DNA of 64,000 nt from Paralvinella palmiformis (lineage: Eukaryota > Annelida > Polychaeta > Terebellida > Alvinellidae): assembly GCA_025642065.1 (NCBI GenBank), contig JAODUP010000011.1, forward strand, positions 124,001-188,000. Reading direction: 5' to 3'. Within the stretch, counting starts at the first letter, position 1, and every line of letters starts with the position of its first letter. The notes under the pieces were generated by a model. It saw nothing but the letters and a program-made list of their open reading frames with translations, did not search any database and was not told where the DNA came from. Below, piece by piece: positions 1 to 14,224 of the stretch. The translations under genes were made by a program, and so were the position numbers.

Positions 1-256
1 TCATTTCGAAGATATTGGTGCTATAGAAGTTTTCTAATTAGTATTAATTATTATTATAAGTATCATATGAACTAGTGTCCTTGTTATATTTATTATCCTT
101 ATAACTTTGTAGATATATATTTTAGATATGAAACAGGATCAAAAAGGAAATAATTTGTGTTTGCCAGCGACAACTAATTAAAGATAATAATTAGTTTTTA
201 TAGAAATATAACGATAATGATAATTTTATAAATGAAACAAGAATAATCATAACACA

Positions 257-290
<34 letters not shown>

Positions 291-1440
291 GCTATTATTG
301 TTTCATTAGCATCATCATCACCATCATGAAACTACTATCACAACATTCTCACCATCATCACAAGAACAACGAATAATCAAGTGAATGATGTCCAGGTATT
401 ACTTTTATTAAGAAAAGACCATTAAATACAATTCAAATTTGTTACATTGTATCACTTCAATTTAATCCTACAAAATAATACGCAAACTTATTTATTACGT
501 CATAACATTTGATTCACACACATATACATTTGATATAAATAGTCGACTTTTGGTAGACATCATGAGAATTATAATAAATGCTCGGACGAACGATGTAAGT
601 CCAGAATTTAAATATTTCCATTTACTCATGAGATCTCTTTATGTTTAAAATCTCCGATGAGTCATTATCGCATTCTTTCATAAATGACTACGTGTTCTGT
701 CCTCCTCTGATTTCCCTAATTTTATCTTTTGTATATTGAGCTATATATATATATATATAATGTCTCATGGGCTGTCTCTTTCAAAATCATTCCTACTTTT
801 ATATGTTGTATATTGAGCTATATTTCTCACAGTTCCCGTTTTCACGCATCAAATTCGCCACCAAGCAATCGAAAAAAATGGCTTGCTCTTATCAATCAAC
901 TATTATGGACATTACTTAATATTTATGTATAGGCTCATCTCATTTATTTCATTCTGTAAATTGAGGTCAATGAGAATCGTATCAGATGTGTGCAAAATCG
1001 TGAACATTTACAATCCAGTGTATTCAACAAAGACTGCACCAACTATATATATATGTGCCAATAATTTAAAATGAGGAAAAAGTAGAATGTTTTTTACAAT
1101 AAATTACAACTAAACTAATGGCGTATGAAAATACAATTCCATCGATGGCCTAAATGAAGCACAAACATTAATTGACACAGTATAACATGATAAAATTATA
1201 CATAAATGTATGAATTCTTGCGAAGTAGCTTCATATATAAATGTATATAATTCAGTAGATGTGGCCTTGAAATAAAGACATTGAAATACAAATCAGATAA
1301 TTAAAGAAAGTCTATTCTGTAATAAACACTTCTAAATGTATAAATGTGTATCGCATAAACAACAAGTTAACGCGATCACAAGGCATTTTCATACAATGAA
1401 ATATCTGTTATTCAAATACTGTGTATAATTAACTTATAAA
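1..1440. other. No gene recognised; AT-rich non-coding DNA with short trinucleotide repeats
   Basis: Short open frames here are low-complexity and show no known motif. An (AAT)n run sits near 259-290 and an imperfect (ATC)n run near 308-330. I see no exon, RNA gene or bounded element. Confidence 0.6.
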
Positions 1441-1608
1441 TATATTTCAATATATTTATCAAAGAGAGCAAAAAGGTGTATGGCAAGAAATAAATGTTTT
1501 ACAAACATATAATGCAGAAATGAAGAACATGTAAATGAGACACAATAAATGACATCGTGGTCAGCAAATTCCGCCAACACAAAAGGACGCCCATGGATGT
1601 GCGCGCCC

Positions 1609-1687
1609 ACACACACAAGCACACGCACACACGCACAGACACATACACACATACATACACATACACATACACACAACATACACACAA
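1609..1687. repeat. (CA)n microsatellite
   Basis: Imperfect CA dinucleotide run with interspersed CG and TA steps. The His/Thr-rich and Cys/Val-rich open frames across it are artefacts of the repeat. Confidence 0.9.
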
Positions 1688-1779
1688 AGGAAGAGCGACA
1701 GGGTAATTGGAGAATAACATTTTTATTGTAAGGCCAGGTCAGGTAATGTTGTGAAGAAAACATAATCCAGTACACTGTT

Positions 1780-4250
<2,471 letters not shown>

Positions 4251-4539
4251 CATCACATCTGTCCCTAGCCCATTAACCCCGAATATGCACCGGACACCCT
4301 CATAATGGCATTTTAACAGATTTTAACAATTAATGGCTACGTACAACAAGCAAAGCTTAAACATGAAAACAAATTAAATATTTTGTAATTTCAGTTGAGA
4401 ACAACTGACGGTTGTCGACTAATACTAGAGAAATAGCACTTTACATATATTTTAATAGTTATCAATCAACGTATAAATCCATGACCTATCTATGTAGGCA
4501 TCAATGTTCGCATACTCACTCTTATCGATCTATGATCAA

Positions 4540-6400
4540 ACAAATCTCTTCATCATATAACGTCGTTTATATCGTTATCTAATAATCATCAGTTACAAAG
4601 GTCAAATTAGTTAATCTTATCTAACAGGTAGTCTTTATATATCAGTAATAAGTTTAGTGGTTTGGGATAAAATGTCCATTTAGTCCGAATACTTAACTTA
4701 TTGCTAAAATTCTCTAAATCTTTAATTAACCGTCATCTAAGAATGTATTTTTATATCATTCGATATTAGTCAGTTTTGTCCTCACTGAATACTAATAGTT
4801 GACTTAGATCTGATATGGACTATATTCATATTACTTTATAATATTAACTTATTGACAATAATATACAATATGCCACAGTCAGGGGTTCTACCCCCAACTT
4901 TCAACAAGTGACAAGAGTCTGTTAGTTACTATACATAATGTCTGCTAGGAAAATGGTGTTATAAACAACAGATTTTTCCCACTCATCAGCCGAATGTCAA
5001 TGTCTATTACAATAGGCTCCAGTCTGTGGGAATGTTTAATTGACACATCTCACAAAAATACACATGCCGTTATTAAGCTAAACATGTTTAGGTTAACATT
5101 AAAATAAAACGATGTTAGTTGTCTATATAAAATGTGATATTTGTTTTAAGTTTCTATCTAAATGAAGATGTTCATATGTCAGAGATGTTTCAATTAATAA
5201 TCAGCTATACAACATCATCTATCAATGACAGGGACATTATCACCTATTATCTCGTTGTTGCTATGAAAGATAACTGTATTGCCACATAGCCGTAGAACAA
5301 ACATGGTTGTGATCTAATTTATACTGCGATATCGATAAAAACACCAGCCGACATTTTTAAGTAAATAACTTTATTTATTGTCAACTTTATTCCACGACCA
5401 CATCCACCAAATATATTATCATTCATCCACTGAATGTTGTTGGTTTTTAGTAATAATAATATCCTCGTTTCACATAGTTTAGCCTATTTAGCTGGTCTTC
5501 ATATAAATGTCTCTCTTAAGGCAGACTCCTGTTTCGTGACCAAAGAGTAAGAGTTGCTCGTTTTATTATCTACATCTATGTCCAATAGTCAGACATACTC
5601 ATATAAAGAAATATGTAACACTTTTATTTCACGCTGTATTATTCTCATCAGATTTTCCAAACCTTCGTCAATGACGATCTAAGTTGCATGAACACTATTT
5701 ATTATAGATGGAATGAGTGTTCTTTTCCCTAATCTAGATGGTATAATGTTAATGATAACTCTAGGTTATGAAGAACGAAAGTGTCCATTTTACGTGTGAA
5801 ATAAGATAAACACGTACCTGGCTTCGGGTCATTATTTACAATAGATAGAGAAAATATCATCAGTAGGACGTTATATTGAAGCACTCAATCTTGCTTCATC
5901 TCGAATGCGCCCGTAATATAGATAACAATATATATTACAATGATATTCATAACATAAATCTAAGTTAGCTCTAACCTAAGAGTGTTCTAATGACGGTTGG
6001 ATCGTACAGTTGATCCTGTTATCTTTGTTTTATTGGAAGCAATTTACAGATTGTAACACTCACACAAGGAATAATCTCTAAATATGGAATATAGATAGGC
6101 TATAATAACGGCTCCTCATCCAAGAAGATCCGTCATGAAATATTCATGAAGGAAGAATGATATCATCAAATCATAATACGATCAATGTCATAATAAGATC
6201 ATACAATATTAATATATCTAGGTCGTGTTATTATTGTCATGGTGACCTACTATCGTAGTGATAATCTCTTCCATTATCGTAGCCAGATAACAAGATGATG
6301 GTTATTTATCAAGCTGTCAATCAACTATAATTGGCAACCTAGCCACATTAACTAGTGTGATATCCGGAATGAAGGAGTATATGACTTCTGGATCAAACTA
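4540..6400 (+). repeat. Left arm of large diverged inverted repeat IR1
   Basis: Several segments match the reverse complement of 10570-12120, in the expected reversed order. The 4541-4660 block (CTCTTCATCATATAACG, then CAGTTACAAAGGTCA) pairs with 11990-12118. The block at 4990-5180 pairs with 11770-11960. The block at 5820-6230 (including GGCTATAATAACGGCTCCTC near 6097) pairs with 10720-11130. Small indels and mismatches are frequent, so the arms are old. This arm lacks the SINE present in the other. No ORF of note. Confidence 0.85.
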
Positions 6401-6559
6401 GTCTGATTAATATCCAAAGCAAGTTTGATGAAAATCTCCCGGATTACTCCCGTGCTGATGTTAAGAGTTGTTATACGTTATTTGATTTTTATTTAAATGT
6501 TGTATTATCAAAATAATATTAATTGAAGTGTATTACCAAACTTTGAAACATCTTTTCGA

Positions 6560-6862
6560 AGTGGATGTGTGTACGTATGTATCCATGTATTTATGTATCT
6601 ATGTATGTGTGTTTGTATGTATCTATGTATGTATGTATGTATTTTTATTTATGTATGTTTGTATTTTGTTTGTTTGTTTGTTTGTTTAAAAAGGGGTATG
6701 TGTATGTATGTATGTAAGTATGTACACTATGTTTAAAAATTTTAAATTTTAAAACTTTGTGTTTTGTATGTTGTATGTATGTATGTATGTTTTAATGTAT
6801 GTATGTATGTATGTAGATGTATGTTTGTATGTATGTATGTATGTATGTATGTATGTATGTAG
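6560..6862. repeat. (GTAT)n tetranucleotide microsatellite, interrupted
   Basis: GTAT/ATGT units in several blocks, separated by T-rich and TTTG-repeat interruptions. It lies in the spacer between the arms of IR1. Confidence 0.9.
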
Positions 6863-7061
6863 TTTAGATATTCCCTTTCCTTCCCCCATTTAAACCCCAA
6901 TTTGTTAATTTAAAAAAATTTAACCCCTTACTTTATTTTGTTTCCTCAGTTCATTATTTCACCAAATTGTATTTCTGATTATTGGTAAACGATTGGTGTA
7001 CTTCTAAATGTATATATACGGATAATAGATTATTATTGATAATAATCTTCAACATCATCAT

Positions 7062-7170
7062 CATCTCGGCGTGGGCATATCTGAAGGTTGTTTCATCTTT
7101 GACTTCGCCTCATTACCTTTGGAGGCAAAAGTGGCCGTAAAACATCAATCATCATCATCAACATCATCAT
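7062..7170 (+). mobile_element. 3' fragment of (ATC)n-tailed tRNA-derived SINE
   Basis: From GGCGTGGGCATATCTGAAGG through AAAGTGGCCGTAAAACATCA to an imperfect (ATC)n tail, this matches the 3' half of the SINE at 11183-11376. The tRNA-like head with A and B boxes is missing, and an internal piece (the GGTCGCTCGGCCC region) is deleted. Confidence 0.8.
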
Positions 7171-7699
7171 AATGTATTATTACACCAAACAAATATTTAA
7201 CATCGTAAGATTATTCAGAAAATATATAACGGTCGAACACAGAAATAATATAATTATATAAAGATATGGTATTAAATCTAGAATTATGTTTTGTAACCTC
7301 TCTTTGATTACTTGAAACTATAAGGAAAAATCAATTACCTTTATCTAATTTGTCATTTACGCAGGTCGTAGTTCTTGTTATTGAGAAGATTGTCATTGTT
7401 ATACTGTTATTCAAAGGTTGTCATTAAGCAATAATTATCAGATCAATACTTGTACAATAGTAACATTTTGAAGAAAAGATTAATGTCGTTTTTGTTTGAA
7501 CCTATGTTGGGGTTAATCAAACTTTTTGAAAAATAATTAGGTCATTATTGCAAGTATGGTAGTTTGCTTACAGTTTATAAAATTCAGAATATAAGCTTTA
7601 ACAAAGTTGATTCAGATCTGATGGAAAAAAACCCATGACGGAAGGCTATAAACAATTGTTTTTGGAGAAATAACTAAAATCAAATGAAATTACAATCAA

Positions 7700-8012
7700 A
7701 TACGAAATTACGTGTTTAATAAATCTGTACTAACAATATCACTTATTATTATGTTCAGTGAGAAAATGTTTCAGATCTTCTGCCACACTTCAGCTTGCCA
7801 TGTTAAGGACAAAACACCGAAAAAGTTATGTGGCTTAGATCCACTATCTACTTATCTCTTGAGGAAATGTAGGTATCAACTTCTGCCCCAGATAACAGCC
7901 ATAGAATATAGGGAAATGGCTGAGTTTGCGATACCTTTGTGTTTATCACGAAATACCACAATTACGATACTTAAGAGATATGATTTGGATAAAAGGAGAT
8001 ATCGATAATTAT
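7700..8012 (+). repeat. Left arm of inverted repeat IR2
   Basis: Matches the reverse complement of 14225-15270, which is split by an hAT-like element. Shared stretches include ATTACGATACTTAAGAGATA near 7961 and CAGATAACAGCCAT near 7890. The stretch TCTACTTATCTCTTGAGG near 7846 is the uninterrupted version of the sequence that the transposon splits in the other arm. A 98-codon ORF on this strand is not conserved as an ORF in the other arm. Confidence 0.85.
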
Positions 8013-8169
8013 CTCCTATATCTAACCTTGTCTTTATCTCAAAATCTTTGAGAATGTAGTAGCGTGGCATATATAATAGCAGTTACAACACAGTAATCTG
8101 CATATATATTAAGTCTAATTATCCTGGAGAACATTTAATATAAATCTCTTAATAAGGACATGGCTGATG

Positions 8170-9290
8170 GTGTTAATGAGGGATCGATGGCTACATTAAC
8201 TATGCCTAACTTATTTGCAGCATTTGATATGATAAAGCATTCATTACTACTAAGAAGCTTAGAATGTTTTTTAATATCAAGTAAAGGTCATAATGTTAGG
8301 TGAAGTCGTACTTAAGCAACAGAACTCAGTATGTTACAGCTTCCTATAGATATTCGCCAGATCTACGTCTTAATTTAGGTGTACCACAGGAATCCGTTTT
8401 AGAAAAATAAATAATGTCTGTACAGTAAGCTACTTTGTGAAATCATCAAACAACTTTAGATTAAATGTTATGTTACGTAAAGAATACTCAAAATATATCA
8501 GCTTCAATACCCGACGAAGGCATTTGGGTGAATAGCAACATCCTGAAATTGAACGGGAAATTTAACAAATTCATTTTGTTCTCGTCCAAGTAGTAAGTGA
8601 CAGAAAAATAACCGCTGGGTTTAGTTAAACAAAATCTTCCATGCTGGTAACCTATTTTCACTTTATTCTTGGTTATACCCCTTGGAATCGGGAAACAGGA
8701 AATTCAACATGGAAGTCCTGCTATTATCGAGAAACAAAGCCAAAAGAACAATACCAAAAACATGGGGCTTATTGGTAAGTGCATAAGCAATACAAATACA
8801 GGACTTGTCGAAGGCCTCATATCAACTAGACTAGACTATGGCAAATAATTTTAATATGTCTCTTCTAAACTGCCTACAGCCAGAGCATAATTGTGCTGAA
8901 CGTTTTGGTACATGCTCTGTAATCAGTTGCATATAACACTTGTTTTGTTCTAAATACACTGACTTAATGTACGATTTAAATCACAGTACTCGTTCCTATG
9001 TAATATGTTTAATGTACTTAATGGACTTGTACTAGTTTATTTAATGTACTCATTAGGAAAACCTGCTGCGATTTGAATCTTATTCTGCTTTAAGAGTGAG
9101 TGCTGAACATCATATATTTTCCAGTGTAAGTCTACAGATACCTAATTATATTAAACTTACTGCAAGTGAGGACAAAATTTCTAAAGTTCTTAGAACCCAG
9201 TTATCCCTTCATAATTCCATAAGTTACTGTTTCTGTGTATATAATATTCAACAGCACTGATAAATATATGGTTAAAAAAATTAAAATAAT
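8170..9290 (+). pseudogene. Degenerate LINE reverse transcriptase fragments
   Basis: Frame-broken pieces in LINE order. Near 8218 is AAFDMIKHSLLLRSL, equivalent to AFDTVDHSILL in the RT. At about 8378-8402 is GVPQESVL, equivalent to GVPQGSVL. Near 8528 is IWVNSNILKLN, and near 8813 is GLISTRLDYGK, equivalent to the SRLDYGN block downstream of the RT core. Similar blocks occur in the copy at 42300-43040. No intact frame remains. Confidence 0.75.
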
Positions 9291-10035
9291 AAGCTGTCCT
9301 TGTGATGCGTAATAGGGACTTAAACACGTAAATAATGACCACCTACTTCTTATATTAATATTGGACGTCTCCAGGTGATGACAGCACGTCTGGATAGCTG
9401 ATGAAGTACGAGAGTGATGGGATCAAATCTTTCTCGACATTCTACAAAAAAGCGTCATAACGTTTACGGTTACAAGCTTACTGAGAAATTAATTTCTCGG
9501 CTCACAAAATTGGGAGCGCTCTTATGTAGTGCTGCCATCTCACTGTCTGGGACACCATCTCTGAGGAGCGGGACACTTGCTTCATTTCATCTTTATGGCA
9601 TTTCGATTCCATTTTTAGTACTATTCCTCCTCTATGATATGATTGAAGAGGATTCTTTTAGCCATCCAAATCATAGACAATGAACAGAATACATATTCGC
9701 AGAAAATACATACATTATTAAAATCTGGACCCGTATATGACTGACATTGACTAGTGACAATAATATATATGTGTGAAAATTGCTGTAACTGCGAGAGGTT
9801 GTTAGATTAAGGATGTTTTATGTGAGTCGCTTGTGATGATTTTACGGTCTTAATATTTAGTCTTATTGCTAGGATATAAATAATATATTACTTTTACGGA
9901 TAGACAACTATAATTATCATTATGGGGATACGACGTGAACCTTTCACCATTTCTATTCAAATTGTTCTTGATAAAGTCAAAGTGTCTCTCTTTCTAGGCT
10001 ATATGCTCATGGCCTATTACCGTTGGACCAACATG

Positions 10036-10445
10036 AACTAAGTGATTGACTGATTGACTGAGTAACTGAGTGACTGACTGACTGACTGACTGACTGACTG
10101 ACTGACTGAGTGTATGACGAACTGGCTGAATGACTGGTTGATAGACTGACTGACTGACTGACTGACTGACTGACTGACTGACTGGTAGATTGAGTGAGTG
10201 ACTGATTGACTGACTGACTGACTGACTGAGTGTATGACGAACTGGCTGAGTGACTGGTTGATAGACTGACTGACTGACTGAATGAATGAGTGAATGACTG
10301 ACTGACTGGTAGATTGAGTGAGTGACTGACTGACTGACTGACTGACTGACTAGCTCACTGACTCACGCGCACACGCACTCACGCACTAACTCACTCAATC
10401 ACTCAATCACTCACTCAGTCGTATACTCAATCACTCACATATTAT
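10036..10445. repeat. (TGAC)n array with higher-order units, flanked by a CTCA run
   Basis: TGAC tetranucleotides dominate 10040-10350. A non-TGAC block (GAGTGTATGACGAACTGGCT, then GACTGGTTGATAGACTGAC) recurs about 120 bases apart, near 10107 and 10227. A second block, TGGTAGATTGAGTGAGTGAC, also occurs twice, near 10183 and 10306. From about 10352 the strand switches to CACTCA/CTCAAT repeats, which are partly complementary to the TGAG units. Confidence 0.85.
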
Positions 10446-10569
10446 ATAAGACAATCACGAACAGAAAATGATTATACCGACCGGAATGGTAGGAAATAGT
10501 GACACATGAGTATCACAGAGAACTTGCATTAGACTTAATTTGAAAATTAAACCGACAAAGATAATCCAG

Positions 10570-12120
10570 TTGTCATTACTTGGCTACGTTCCGGATATCA
10601 TAATCACAAAACGTTACTTCCCGGTCACCTCGCTGATTGACATGTAGACAAATAAAGGTAAAAAAGATTGACATTTACGCTGTAGCTTATCAGGATAATA
10701 ACGACCTACCTTAGATATATTAATGTAGTATGACCTTGTTATGACATTGATGGTATTCTGATTTGATGGTATCATTCTTGTTTCATGAATATTTCATGAC
10801 GTATCTTCATGGATGAGGAGCCGTTATTATAGCCTATCTTCTAGAGATTATCCCTTGTGTGAGTGTTACAATCTGTAAATTACTTCCAATAAAACAAAGA
10901 TAATAGAATCAACTGTACTATCCAACCGTCATTAGACCTAACCTAGATTTATGTAATGACTATCATTGTAATATATATTGTTATCTATGTTACGAACGCA
11001 TTTGGGATGAAACAGCATTGAATGCTTGAACCTAAAGTGTCACTGATGATATTTGCAGCTTCTATTATAAATAATGATGCGTACGTGTGCCCCTTATCTC
11101 ACAGGTAAGATACACAGTTTCGTTCCTCATAACCTTGAGTTAACCAACATTTAGATTAATCTTACCATATAGATTAGGTAAGATGATGATGATGATGATT
11201 GATGTTTTACGGCCACTTTTGTGCACAAGGTAGGCTAAATGGGCCGAGCGACCTCCAAAGGTAATGAGACGAAGTGAAAGACGAAACAACCTTCAGATAT
11301 GCCCACGCCGGGATTCGAACACGGGTGGTAGTGATCTGTGGTCCAACACGCTACCGCTAGACCACGGAGGGGCCCCTATAGATTAGATAAGGCAACATCT
11401 ATTCCATCTAGTATATTGTTCATGCAAAGTAGATCGTCTTCGGCAAATTGTGGAGAAGAAAACTGATAAAATCAATACAGCGTCAAATAAAACTGAGACG
11501 TATTTCTTTATACGAATATGTGTGAATTTTGCAATTAGATATTCGTAATAAAACAAACAATTAGTTATCTTAGCTAACGAAACACGAATCTGCTTTAAGA
11601 GACACAATTGTATAAAGACCACCTACTACAGCTCAAATGTATCGAAGGAAAGACAGTATTTATATTTGTTTAATGTAGAGTAGATGGCTGATAGTATATT
11701 GTTGGTCATGGTCTGTATACCTTATGAGTTATTGACAAATATGTTATTAACGTAATCTGTAACATACGAACACATTCATTCAGATAGAAACTTAAAATAA
11801 ATATCATATTTCATATCGACAACGAAGATTGTCTTATTGTAATGGTAACAAAAACATGGTTAGCTTAAGAACGGCATTGGGATTTCTGGATGTTATGATA
11901 ATATATGTCAATTAAACAAACCTACAACTGGACCATATTGTGATAAACATTAGACATTCGGCTGATTATGTCCGGACTAACTGGACATTTTAGCCCAAAT
12001 GACTCAAACTTATCACTGATTTGTGAAGTCTACATCTTAGATAAGATTAGCTAATGTGACCTTTGTAACTGATCATTACTAGATAACGATATTAAACGCG
12101 TTATATGATGAAGAGATGTG
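10570..12120 (-). repeat. Right arm of inverted repeat IR1, carrying a SINE insertion
   Basis: Reverse-complement partner of 4540-6400. It contains the full SINE at 11183-11376, which is missing at the corresponding place in the left arm (near 5728-5745). Confidence 0.85.
11183..11376 (-). mobile_element. tRNA-derived SINE with (ATC)n tail, full length with target-site duplication
   Basis: On the minus strand it begins with a tRNA-like head: CCGTGGTCTAGCGGTAGCG (A-box region), then GTGTTCGAATCCCGG (B box). It continues through GGCATATCTGAAGGTTGTTT and ends in an (ATC)n tail. It is flanked by near-identical 15-mers at 11168-11182 (TATAGATTAGGTAAG) and 11377-11391 (TATAGATTAGATAAG), which is a target-site duplication. 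Related copies lie at 20538-20729 and 52028-52218, with a fragment at 7062-7170. Confidence 0.9.
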
Positions 12121-12299
12121 TTCCAACATGGTAATACGTTTTTGAAGAAGATTGTTGTATTTTAGGGTGAAGAGCCCTATAATATCCCACTCCCTACCGA
12201 TTGGAATAAACAGTTAATGAACTAATTTGTATCACGGACGAATTGACATGAACGGATTTGACCCACAAATCCGACAGTATTAACATACTTGGCTAATTA

Positions 12300-12900
12300 G
12301 CAACTGATTATGGCGAAGATGAGTGGCTGTTTCATTGATGTGGATCTGTCGATGGTGGAAGATGCTGGAATTAGATACAAAGATTACTGATGGTGATCTG
12401 ACACAAGTCATCGGAACAACTGATGATGACATCAAACATAATCCAGATCTTGAGGAAGAACATGTGGCTACCGATACTGAATCTGCAAATGTTAGACGTA
12501 GTGATCGTATAACGACACAAACTGAGAGAACTTGCATATACATTAGCACTTACGAATAAACAATTGAAAGCTGATCTTACGAACCTTAACCTTAAAGATG
12601 ATACTAGTGATGTTGATATTTGGAAATTGTCAAATGATGTTGATTTGAATGATAATCTTGATTTGAATTATATTGTTCAGTTGAATGAAAATGACAATTA
12701 TTATTCTGTATTCAATAGTTTTAAATGCGATAAACATCCCAAAATGTCTAGGTCATCAAACGTTTCCAGAACTTCTCGAACGTCAAGGTCTTCTAGGTGT
12801 CCAAGTGGCTCTCCCATTCAGTATCCCCACTTTAAAAAAACAGCGGCGAATAGCAGTGTTAATAGCTAGGGCTGAGGGCTTTCGAAGGCTGCAATATTAG
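12300..12900 (+). other. Open but unrecognised AT-rich stretch
   Basis: Overlapping short frames at 12323-12559 and 12564-12869 read acidic then Ser/Arg-rich (RSSNVSRTSRTSRSSR). I do not recognise a family. Because the next 800 bases are a dead retroelement, these are most likely remnants of its upstream part rather than a host gene. Confidence 0.3.
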
Positions 12901-13720
12901 AAAAGACATCGAAGATGTACATGTAAAAGTTTGTAAATATGTATTGGGAGTGGCAAGGAATACGTCACTCTTGATCCTTCTTGGCCCATTGACGGGGTGG
13001 TATATTATAAATTGTTTCAATTATAAATATGCATATCCACTGTACGCACGCTTGTTTATTTATATATATACTCGTTTAAAACTCATTAAAGAGTCCGTTG
13101 GAATTGTAAATTTAGCGAAATGTTTATGGTGTTCAACGGAGTAAAGAAGGGCGGTGGTCTACCGCCAATCTTATTTTGTATTAATATTGATGTTCCGTTA
13201 GATAGATCAGAACCGACTCATGTGGGGTGCTTCAAATGTAATCATTATTTTGGTTTTGTAGATTATGCTGGCGCCATCTTGTGGTGCAAGCAGCGTTTTA
13301 TTGTCGATATGTGAAGATTTACTGCGGAATGTGTGATTAACTTTATTTCGGCTACAAATCATATTACAGTAAGTAATAAAGAACCTAACATTTTCAGGAA
13401 CGATTTTCTCTTGAGTGAGAAAACTATCCCGTTACAGAACTCAGTAACAGACCACCACAGTCACTATTTCAGAAATTCGGAGTGCAAAACATGATTTGGT
13501 CACATGTACTAATTATATAGTAGCAAAATTTTGATGTCGTGACAGCATTTTTCGTAACTACTTATCTCGTACATATTGTACAAATTATTATGGTTCTCTA
13601 CTTTGGAGTGTGGGTGATAAGTATATCAAAAAATGTTATTGTAGTTGACAAAAAAAAACTATATGGGGGTAATTATATAGCAATACAGTTATTATCAAGA
13701 TTTGGGTATCTTTTATAAGA
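12900..13720 (+). pseudogene. Degenerate RTE-like LINE reverse transcriptase fragments
   Basis: At 12943-12985 a frame reads LGVARNTSLLILLG, resembling the LGV-ST-N-LGELG block of RTE-type elements. At 13123-13290 a frame reads FNGVKKGGGLPPILFCINID, then VGCFKCNHYFGFVDYAGA. This is the RT core in order, with the catalytic YADD altered to YAGA. Further degraded matches (around SKILMS and LWFSTLECG) continue to about 13620. It is inactive because the catalytic Asp pair is lost and frames are broken. Confidence 0.75.
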
Positions 13721-13793
13721 GCGTTCTGGGTAGCGAAAATCATATTGTAATGACGTGTTCTAATGTATGTGCAACGTCTGTTTCTGTTGCAGC

Positions 13794-13922
13794 CAGGGCC
13801 GTCTTAACGGCATTATAGGCCCCCAAGCAAAGCAGTGCAATGGGGGCCCCTACTTACACAACCACTCGCAGAAAGTCACGACATAAATAGATTAGCATGG
13901 GCCCCGGGCCCCTACGGCTCTG
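13794..13922. mobile_element. 129-bp hAT-like MITE with perfect 8-bp target-site duplication
   Basis: The left end CAGGGCCGT and right end ACGGCTCTG are inverted repeats. The element is directly flanked by identical 8-mers GTTGCAGC at 13786-13793 and 13923-13930. Eight-bp TSDs and CAG...CTG ends are typical of the hAT superfamily. It carries no coding sequence. Confidence 0.9.
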
Positions 13923-14178
13923 GTTGCAGCTAAAAATAGACCAAAACTCCTGCATGCGTCAAAGGATGATGGTCAGATTCTAGAGAAACTGCTACTTCTC
14001 ATAAAGTAACACCTTTTCTCTAAAGCTAGAGATGTTATAGATTGCAGCCATACAGATGTTATTTAGAATTACAGTTATTTAATTAACACAGATTTGAATA
14101 GCAATGAAATCATTACAGTGTTACATGATTTGTGTACACAGTAATGTAAATGAAATAATAAAGTGTCTACACATACAT

Positions 14179-14211
14179 GATCAACGGTTGATCAACGGTT
14201 GATCAACGGTT
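14179..14211. repeat. Three tandem copies of an 11-bp unit
   Basis: GATCAACGGTT repeated exactly three times. Each junction contains the palindrome GTTGATCAAC. Confidence 0.9.
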
Positions 14212-14224
14212 GTTCACCTCTCTG

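Noticed and set aside
7712..8008. 98-codon plus-strand ORF
   Set aside because: It lies within inverted repeat IR2; the partner arm does not keep the frame, and the protein has no recognisable motif.
10036..10445. CRISPR-like repeat array
   Set aside because: Repeats are tetranucleotide microsatellite units without unique spacers, and the genome is eukaryotic.
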